A stretch of 64,000 nt of DNA from Capnocytophaga sp. oral taxon 878 (GTDB lineage: Bacteria > Bacteroidota > Bacteroidia > Flavobacteriales > Flavobacteriaceae), in contig NZ_CP027229.1 in the NCBI RefSeq assembly GCF_002999135.1, forward strand, positions 2,579,501 to 2,643,500, in the 5' to 3' direction. The translations under genes and the position numbers were made by a program. The notes beneath the pieces are model-generated. The model had not been told where the DNA came from, made no database searches, and was given only the letters and a program-made list of their open reading frames with translations. Of this stretch, positions 58,426-64,000 are shown in pieces. How positions within the stretch are numbered: the stretch's first letter is position 1; each line of letters begins with the position of its first letter.

Positions 58426-59451
58426 CTAATATTCAGGATTCTCATAAGGATATTTTTTCATAAATTCTTCTGCTTTTTTTACCATATTTTCTGATCCGCA
58501 GAAGAAAGGAACCCGCTGATGTAGCTTTGTGGGTAGGATATCCATAATGCGAGTATAACCATCAGAGGCTTTGCCACCGGCTTGTTCTGTTAAGAAAGCC
58601 ATAGGGTTGCATTCATATAGTAATCTTAACTTACCTTGGGGGGTACGGGTACCTTGTGGGTAGATGTAGATACCTCCTTTTAGCATATTGCGATGAAAAT
58701 CGGAGACTAATGAGCCAATGTAACGTGAGGTGTAAGGGCGATCACCTTCCAAGGCTTGGCAATATTTAATGTAATCTTTCACCCCTTGAGGGAAGTGCAC
58801 ATAATTTCCTTCATTAATGGAATAAATAGAGCCGTCCTTTGGGAATTGCATGTTGGGATGAGATAGATAATAAGTACCTATTGAGGGGTCAAGAGTGAAA
58901 CCATTCACACCATGTCCTGTAGTGTACACAAGCATGGTAGAGAGTCCATAGACTACATAACCTGCTGCTACTTGCTTATGGCCAGGTTGTAAAAAATCGG
59001 TTAACTGTACAGGGGAGCCTACAGGAGTTATACGTTTGTAAATAGAAAAGATAGTGCCTACAGTAACATTCACATCGGCATTACTAGAGCCATCTAAAGG
59101 ATCAATAAGTACTACATATTTGCTATTGGGGCTTTTTTCAGAATTAGTGATTGGGATGAAGGACTCATTTTCTTCTGAGGCTATCCCACAAACAACATCG
59201 CGCTGGGTAAGGGCGCGGATAAAAAGGTCGTTAGCAAAAACATCTAATTTTTTTTGCACTTCGCCCTGTACATTCTCTTGTCCCATATCCCCTAGGATAT
59301 CTTCTACTAGTCCGGCTTTATTTACTTCACGGTTTACCAGCTTAGAGGCTAACTTAATAGCACTTAATAATCGGGAGAGTTCTCCGGTAGAGTGTTGGAA
59401 GTCCTGCTGGTTTTGGATGATGAACTCTCCTAAGGTTTGATGTGTTTTCAT
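58426..59451 (-). CDS. fbp: Fructose-1,6-bisphosphatase, class 1
   Basis: 341 residues. The metal-binding motif [20 protein letters not shown], the substrate site [20 protein letters not shown] and the Glu of [16 protein letters not shown] match class 1 fructose-bisphosphatases. These hydrolyse fructose-1,6-bisphosphate in gluconeogenesis, which also feeds the glycogen operon in this window. Cytoplasmic. It has no close partner on the same strand; pdxJ ends 172 bases upstream with a terminator-like hairpin between. Confidence 0.95.
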   Translation of the reverse strand: MKTHQTLGEFIIQNQQDFQHSTGELSRLLSAIKLASKLVNREVNKAGLVEDILGDMGQENVQGEVQKKLDVFANDLFIRALTQRDVVCGIASEENESFIPITNSEKSPNSKYVVLIDPLDGSSNADVNVTVGTIFSIYKRITPVGSPVQLTDFLQPGHKQVAAGYVVYGLSTMLVYTTGHGVNGFTLDPSIGTYYLSHPNMQFPKDGSIYSINEGNYVHFPQGVKDYIKYCQALEGDRPYTSRYIGSLVSDFHRNMLKGGIYIYPQGTRTPQGKLRLLYECNPMAFLTEQAGGKASDGYTRIMDILPTKLHQRVPFFCGSENMVKKAEEFMKKYPYENPEY

Positions 59452-59581
59452 AAGGATTTAATTTACTAATAGATTTGTGTACTGATATTTTTTACTTTGG
59501 TAAAAATCTGTTTTTACTATCCTTCCCAACATACCCAGCTGTGCAGCTCATCAATTATCTTTCGATAAGTAGGATAAAAGA

Positions 59582-59609
59582 AAATCCTATTTGAATTCAA
59601 ACAGGATTT
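59582..59609 (-). terminator. Intrinsic terminator after pdxJ
   Basis: AAATCCT / AGGATTT arms enclose the palindrome TTGAATTCAA. On the minus strand a T-rich tract follows. It lies 14 bases beyond the pdxJ stop and closes the nnrD-pdxJ operon. Confidence 0.75.
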
Positions 59610-59623
59610 CAGATCTATTTTGC

Positions 59624-60340
59624 CTAATTAGCTAATTTGTTTAGGTATAATTGTATAACATTCTCTAACCCTAAATAGAGGGCTTCACAGATGAGGGCGT
59701 GTCCTATCGATACTTCTAACAGATTGGGTATGTTATCTTTGAAGTATTTTATATTCTCCAAACTCAAATCATGCCCTGCATTTAGACCCAAACCTACGCG
59801 TTGGGCTTGAAGGGCAGCAGCTACATAAGGTGCTATACCATCTTTATTGCCTTTAGCGTACTCGGTTGCATAACTTTCGGTGTATAGTTCAACACGATCG
59901 GTACCAGTAATGGCAGCAGCAGCCACCATCTCCTCAGTAGGATCAACAAATAAGGAGGTACGAATACCATTGCGTTTGAATTCGGTTACTACCTCGGTAA
60001 GGAAGTCTTTATGTTTTATGGTGTTCCAGCCTGCGTTAGAGGTTATAGCATCTTCAGCATCAGGCACAAGAGTTACTTGGGTAGGTTTTACTTGTAATAC
60101 CAAATCAATAAATTTAGGAACGGGGTTCCCTTCAATATTGTATTCAGTAGTTACTACTTTTAGTAAGTCAAAGGCATCTTGGTAGCGTATGTGTCGCTCA
60201 TCAGGACGAGGGTGAATAGTAATTCCCTCGGCACCAAATTGTTGAGCATCAGCAGCTACTTGTAACAGGTTAGGCATATTACCCCCGCGGGCATTGCGAA
60301 GGGTAGCTATTTTATTAATATTTACACTTAATTTTGTCAT
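59624..60340 (-). CDS. pdxJ: Pyridoxine 5'-phosphate synthase
   Basis: 238 residues. The N-terminal LSVNINKIATLRNARGGN, ITIHPRPDERHIRY (with the catalytic His and phosphate-binding Arg) and the C-terminal GLNAGHDLSLENIKYF and EVSIGHALICEAL are PdxJ signatures. It condenses 1-deoxyxylulose-5-phosphate with 3-amino-2-oxopropyl phosphate to form vitamin B6. It is the last gene of the minus-strand operon, 20 bases after the membrane protein gene. Confidence 0.95.
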   Translation of the reverse strand: MTKLSVNINKIATLRNARGGNMPNLLQVAADAQQFGAEGITIHPRPDERHIRYQDAFDLLKVVTTEYNIEGNPVPKFIDLVLQVKPTQVTLVPDAEDAITSNAGWNTIKHKDFLTEVVTEFKRNGIRTSLFVDPTEEMVAAAAITGTDRVELYTESYATEYAKGNKDGIAPYVAAALQAQRVGLGLNAGHDLSLENIKYFKDNIPNLLEVSIGHALICEALYLGLENVIQLYLNKLAN

Positions 60341-60360
60341 TGTTCTAATAAAGATATTTT

Positions 60361-60858
60361 TTAATGTAAGCTATCTCTGTGAGCTTCTTCTTGTTCTACT
60401 TCTCGCCGAAGCAAAGAGTCTCTTCCATTAGGGGTTACCCTATAAGCTTTAGGGTCATACTGCGGATTAGAGATATTAAAGCCCTCAGCAGGTTCTTTAT
60501 CATCTTGAGGTTTGATATTGCCCACCAATACTTTTTTAATTGAGGCAAGGTAAGCATCATTATCTTGTATTTTCTGCTGAAGAGAATCTACTTTAAATAG
60601 TAAGTTTAGTGTTTCGCGTTTATTCTCTACCGCTGTATAACCTAAAATATATTGCCTAAGGGGCGAATATATGATAAGTACAGTAGTGAGGCTTATTAGT
60701 ATGAAAGCAAAGAGAGAACCAAATACAAATATATTCATTCGGCTTAGCCGGAATGAACTTTTCTCTTCAAAAGTATCATCGTCCATTACTACTAAGCGGT
60801 ATTTGCTCAGCCATTTGCGTTTCCAGTATTCTCTTCTTGTTTCTTTATTTGTTGTCAT
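60361..60858 (-). CDS. Single-pass membrane protein, M23-peptidase-associated N-terminus type
   Basis: A 165-residue protein from ATG 60858 (a GTG at 60864 would add two residues). A basic cytosolic start (KRKWLSKYRLVVMDDDTFEEKSSF) is followed by one membrane helix (about 45-66) and a coiled-coil-like periplasmic part (KRETLNLLFKVDSLQQKIQD). The N-terminal pattern is shared with Bacteroidota cell-wall M23 peptidase proteins, but no peptidase domain follows, so any role would be structural or scaffolding. It lies between nfu (16 bases upstream) and pdxJ. Confidence 0.7.
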   Translation of the reverse strand: MTTNKETRREYWKRKWLSKYRLVVMDDDTFEEKSSFRLSRMNIFVFGSLFAFILISLTTVLIIYSPLRQYILGYTAVENKRETLNLLFKVDSLQQKIQDNDAYLASIKKVLVGNIKPQDDKEPAEGFNISNPQYDPKAYRVTPNGRDSLLRREVEQEEAHRDSLH

Positions 60859-60880
60859 AATCACTATTTGTTATGAATCA

Positions 60881-61117
60881 TCAAACGCTAATTACCTTTT
60901 CTATTTGCGGCACAAATTCTTTAACGGTCATTTCTACCCCACTTTTTAGGGTAAGCTGGTTTACACTACAATTTGTACAAGTGCCTTCCAATCGCACTTT
61001 TACTATTTTGTCGTCTTCTATATCCACCAAAGTAATATCGCCACCATCATTCTGCAGATATGGGCGTATCCTATCTAAGGCTTTTATTACTTCATTTTTT
61101 ACTTCTTCTGAATTCAT
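60881..61117 (-). CDS. NifU-like iron-sulfur scaffold (Nfu) domain protein
   Basis: A 78-residue protein, just the Nfu domain. ALDRIRPYLQNDGGDITLVD and the cluster motif GTCTNCSVNQLTLK (CxxC) are intact. It carries [4Fe-4S] clusters to target proteins. It follows the Mrp-type ATPase by 26 bases, consistent with joint iron-sulfur delivery. Confidence 0.92.
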   Translation of the reverse strand: MNSEEVKNEVIKALDRIRPYLQNDGGDITLVDIEDDKIVKVRLEGTCTNCSVNQLTLKSGVEMTVKEFVPQIEKVISV

Positions 61118-61143
61118 TGTTGTTACTTATAGTCTGTTACTTA

Positions 61144-62271
61144 TTATTTGTTACCTGAGCTGCAGCCTGTTGTATTTGTAATTTTAATTGCTTCAGTAGG
61201 AGGGAGGGTTTCACTGCGTGCTGTTACACTTTTCACTACTTCTTTAGCCAATTGGGTAAAAGCAGCAGCTTGTATGCTACCTTCTTCAAGGGCTATAGGC
61301 TTGCCACTATCACCTGCCTCACAGATGCCTTGTACTAAAGGTATTTCACCTAAGAAAGGCACCTTTAATTCTTCTGCCAAGCTCTTAGCTCCTTCTTTGC
61401 CAAAAATGTAATATTTGTTATTAGGCAATTCTGCAGGTGTAAAATACGCCATATTCTCTACAATACCCAATACAGGTACATTAATATTCTCTTGTTGGAA
61501 CATAGCTACCCCTCTTCTTGCATCAGCAAGGGCTATTTTCTGTGGGGTACTTACCACTACTGCCCCTGTAATAGGAAGTGCTTGCATAATGCTTAGGTGT
61601 ATATCTCCTGTTCCTGGAGGCAGGTCAATAAGTAAGAAATCTAATTCGCCCCAATATGATTCAAAAATAAGCTGATTCAGTGCTTTGGCAGCCATAGGGC
61701 CTCGCCATATTACAGCTTGGTTTGCATTGGTAAAGAAGCCTATTGATAAGGTTTTTACCCCATAGCTTTCTACCGGTTGTATGTATGATTTATCATCTAC
61801 CCCTACCGATTTTGGTCTCTCTTCTGCTACTCCTAGCATCATAGGGATTGAAGGCCCATATACATCGGCATCAAGTAACCCTACTTTAAAGCCCATTTTA
61901 GCCAATGAAACAGCCAAATTAGCTGTAACAGTGCTTTTCCCTACGCCACCTTTTCCTGAGGCTACTGCTATAATATGTTGGATACCAGGTATAGGTTTCC
62001 CTTTTATTTCTGGCACTTCGGGTACTATTACTTTTACATTTACTACCACTTTGGCTTTCTCATTCACCTCTCCGTGGATAGCTTTCATTACTTCCACTTC
62101 AGTGCGTTTCTTGGCTTGCATACTGGGGTTATTAATCACCACATCCACCACCACTTCATCACCAAATACAACTATGTTTTGTACAGCCCCACTATCAACC
62201 ATATTTTTCCCTTCACCAGGTGAGGTTATTTTGCGCAAGGCTTCTAATATGTCTTTTTTCTGAATATTCAT
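61144..62271 (-). CDS. Mrp/NBP35-type iron-sulfur carrier ATPase
   Basis: 375 residues: an N-terminal MIP18/DUF59 domain (about 1-85) and a P-loop ATPase. VASGKGGVGKSTVTANLA is the deviant Walker A, LDADVYGPSIPMML the A' segment, and LIDLPPGTGDIHLS the Walker B region. It binds and transfers iron-sulfur clusters. The segment where other Mrp proteins have a CxxC pair reads YFTPAELPNNKYYIFG here and lacks it; a Cys near the C-terminus (TTGCSSGNK) remains. It is probably one operon with luxS upstream and nfu downstream. Confidence 0.92.
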   Translation of the reverse strand: MNIQKKDILEALRKITSPGEGKNMVDSGAVQNIVVFGDEVVVDVVINNPSMQAKKRTEVEVMKAIHGEVNEKAKVVVNVKVIVPEVPEIKGKPIPGIQHIIAVASGKGGVGKSTVTANLAVSLAKMGFKVGLLDADVYGPSIPMMLGVAEERPKSVGVDDKSYIQPVESYGVKTLSIGFFTNANQAVIWRGPMAAKALNQLIFESYWGELDFLLIDLPPGTGDIHLSIMQALPITGAVVVSTPQKIALADARRGVAMFQQENINVPVLGIVENMAYFTPAELPNNKYYIFGKEGAKSLAEELKVPFLGEIPLVQGICEAGDSGKPIALEEGSIQAAAFTQLAKEVVKSVTARSETLPPTEAIKITNTTGCSSGNK

Positions 62272-62329
62272 CTTTTAGTTATCATAAATAGAAATAAATA
62301 AAACCTTTATGTAAGTCATAATCGTTTTA

Positions 62330-62809
62330 TTATTTAGGGTAATTCAAGTTTTTGTCAGTAAGTTTGTAAAGGGTTTCTTCCAAATACTTCTTTGCTTCAT
62401 ACTTCGCCATTGGCAGGTTGTTATTGTAATAATTACCACATTCCAAAGCCGATGCCCCTGGTATCTCTCCCTCAAATGATGCTATGTATTCAAAAAGTTT
62501 AGTGATAAGAGGCGCTATATCTCCAGAGGTGTAATCCCCCGCCAATATAAGGTAGTTACCCGTCATGCACCCCATAGGGCCCCAGTATATAATCTTATCT
62601 TTCCACTCAGCATTATTGCGTAACCACGTAGCGGCAAGGTGCTCAATAGTGTGTATCTCAGGGCTCCCCAGTACAGGTTCTCTATACGGTAACTTCATCC
62701 TAATATCAAATGAAGTAAGTACTTCTTTCCCTACATAGTCCTTGCGTGATACATAAATACCACGCTCTAGTTTCAAGTGGTCTATACAAAAACTTGCAAT
62801 TCTTTCCAT
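62330..62809 (-). CDS. luxS: S-ribosylhomocysteine lyase (AI-2 synthesis)
   Basis: 159 residues. The metal site HTIEHLAATWLRNN (HxxEH) and the catalytic Cys in GPMGCMTGNYLI are present, with IRMKLPYREPVLGSPEIHT between the N-terminal half and the core. It splits S-ribosylhomocysteine into homocysteine and DPD, the autoinducer-2 precursor, within the activated methyl cycle. It follows nnrD by 160 bases and precedes mrp by 58 on the same strand. pfs is not visible. Confidence 0.95.
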   Translation of the reverse strand: MERIASFCIDHLKLERGIYVSRKDYVGKEVLTSFDIRMKLPYREPVLGSPEIHTIEHLAATWLRNNAEWKDKIIYWGPMGCMTGNYLILAGDYTSGDIAPLITKLFEYIASFEGEIPGASALECGNYYNNNLPMAKYEAKKYLEETLYKLTDKNLNYPK

Positions 62810-62969
62810 CTGTTTGTCTTTTTCTTACTATATAACGCTTGCCTGTCCAATAGCTATTTTCAAAACAAGCTGCTAATCTTTATATTTATTTCTGTGCTTT
62901 GCCAAATAAGGCTCTGCAAATTCTATGCCTTTTATATATTGCCAATTTCTTTTCCCCCAACACCAGTTT

Positions 62970-64000
62970 TTATCTTTTCTTCATTACACTCGGGTTGCAC
63001 AAGTCGCTTGCTATAAGGCTATTTTCACCTATGTTACTCGCCACCTCATCACCTTTTGCTCCGTGCTGATATACTCCTATACAAGCCGCTTGCAAGGCCG
63101 GATACCCTTGTGCCAATAAGCTCGTTATCCATCCAGTAAGCACATCGCCGCTACCTGCAGTAGCCATTCCCGCATTGCCGGTAGAGTTCACCCAGTAGCG
63201 TGCCCCATCGGTAATCATAGTGTAAGCTCCTTTTATTACCAGCACTATATTGTGTTTTTGGGCAAAAGCCTTTGCTTTTGCCAATTTGTCATAATCATCT
63301 TTCCACACACCTATTAGGCGTTCCAGCTCTTTGGGGTGTGGTGTAAGTACAGCCTCATAAGGCAGTTGTTTTAGCAGCTTAGGGTTTTCAGCTATAAGGT
63401 TCAAAGCATCGGCGTCTATTACAAAGGGCGTTTGCTTATATGTTTTAAACAAAGCCCCCAAAGCCTTTGCCGTCTCCTCTTCCTTACCCCAGCCTATGCC
63501 TACTCCTATGGCCGAGGGCTGAAAAGGTATTTGTGTGCTTTCATAGTGTTTTTCACTATCACAGGTAAGCACCATTGCTTCCGGCAATGCTGTCTGCAAT
63601 ACCCCGTATCCGCATCGGGGTATAGCCACCGTAAGTAATCCTACTCCCGTGCGCAAAGCCGCCTTTCCGGCAAGCACTACCGCACCCATTTTGCCATAAC
63701 TACCTCCCACCAGTAGGGCATGCCCGTAGGTACCCTTATGGGTGAATTTCCCTCTGGGCTTTATCAAGGCATCTATTTCTGCCTCTGTAAGATATTCAAA
63801 CTCTGTGCTTAGCTGGTCTATAAAAGGCTTGTTCAGCCCTATGTCCAGCACCTCCCAATCCCCTATGTATTGCCCTGTGCTGGGCAACAGGAAAGGCAGT
63901 TTCGGACTCTGGAAGGTAAGCACCTTGTCCGCACATACAAATACCTCATTAGCATTAGGCATACGGTCGGTAGGCAATCCCGATGGCATATCAATACTGA
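62970..64000 (-). CDS. nnrD: NAD(P)HX repair enzyme, bifunctional Nnr, 5' end outside window
   Basis: The frame runs off the right edge. The residues before the first internal Met read SID, and with MPSGLPTD this is the SID-PSG motif of the YjeF-N epimerase domain, so the protein is the bifunctional form with its N-terminal part beyond 64000. Within the window, HALLVGGSYGKMGAVVLAGK, VIDADALNLIAENPK, LTPHPKELERL and AGSGDVLTGWI are the dehydratase (YjeF-C) signatures that bind ATP/ADP and NAD(P)HX. It repairs hydrated NAD(P)H. It heads the operon continuing with luxS. Confidence 0.92.
   Translation of the reverse strand, partial: SIDMPSGLPTDRMPNANEVFVCADKVLTFQSPKLPFLLPSTGQYIGDWEVLDIGLNKPFIDQLSTEFEYLTEAEIDALIKPRGKFTHKGTYGHALLVGGSYGKMGAVVLAGKAALRTGVGLLTVAIPRCGYGVLQTALPEAMVLTCDSEKHYESTQIPFQPSAIGVGIGWGKEEETAKALGALFKTYKQTPFVIDADALNLIAENPKLLKQLPYEAVLTPHPKELERLIGVWKDDYDKLAKAKAFAQKHNIVLVIKGAYTMITDGARYWVNSTGNAGMATAGSGDVLTGWITSLLAQGYPALQAACIGVYQHGAKGDEVASNIGENSLIASDLCNPSVMKKR

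Overview
The window reads as a chromosomal segment of a Flavobacteriia (Bacteroidota) genome, and the content fits an oral gliding bacterium of the Capnocytophaga type. Supporting signs are: many promoters of the Bacteroidota form (TTTG, 19 bp, TAnnTTTG); lipoproteins with plain Cys lipoboxes; a giant surface protein ending in a gliding-motility/type IX secretion C-terminal domain; a GldE homologue; and a flexirubin-type tyrosine ammonia-lyase. The genus is inferred from content and is not proven.

Layout. 1-983: the 3' end of threonine ammonia-lyase and a membrane protein. 1072-8446 (minus): a glycogen/alpha-glucan operon with branching enzyme, a secreted protein of unknown role, debranching enzyme, glycogen-synthase-like glycosyltransferase, GH57 enzyme and a small protein. 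8756-17700 (minus): fabG and a tyrosine-ammonia-lyase-like gene, probably once neighbours in an aryl-polyene (flexirubin) locus. They are now separated by a 6.7 kb AT-rich island. The island holds lipoprotein and secreted-protein genes, IS1595-type insertion sequence remnants and solo ends, orphan 3' gene fragments, two gene-converted paralogues, and an N-terminal fragment of a type VI secretion baseplate protein (TssK of subtype iii). 18285-19614: a two-gene ThrE-type exporter. 19839-23831: a secreted GH2 beta-galactosidase with a discoidin domain. 24111-33167: a 3018-residue repetitive type IX secretion substrate. 33566-34729: a dicarboxylate/amino-acid symporter with a decayed copy of its own 3' end beside it. 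35616-44174 (plus): lipoproteins, tatA, a YbjQ-family gene, mutY, ssb, gldE, polA and a methyltransferase. 44303-48870 (minus): serS, a SemiSWEET transporter, an Rrf2 regulator, acyl-CoA dehydrogenase and rlmB. 49635-57781 (minus): a lipoprotein, aminopeptidase P, a tRNA-tuf-tRNA unit, two DUF3829 lipoproteins and rmlD. 58251-64000 (minus): tRNA-Phe, fbp, and a compact operon nnrD-luxS-mrp-nfu-(membrane protein)-pdxJ.

The most unusual material is in two places. First, the 9.5-16.2 kb island looks like a scrambled type VI effector/immunity depot shaped by an IS1595-type element. Second, three long G/A-rich intergenic tracts (17.76-18.09, 34.79-35.55 and 48.94-49.52 kb) are copies of one modular dispersed repeat. 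Each carries an identical block of four 11-bp iterons in a fixed position. I do not recognise this repeat as a described element. No CRISPR array, rRNA gene or prophage was seen.
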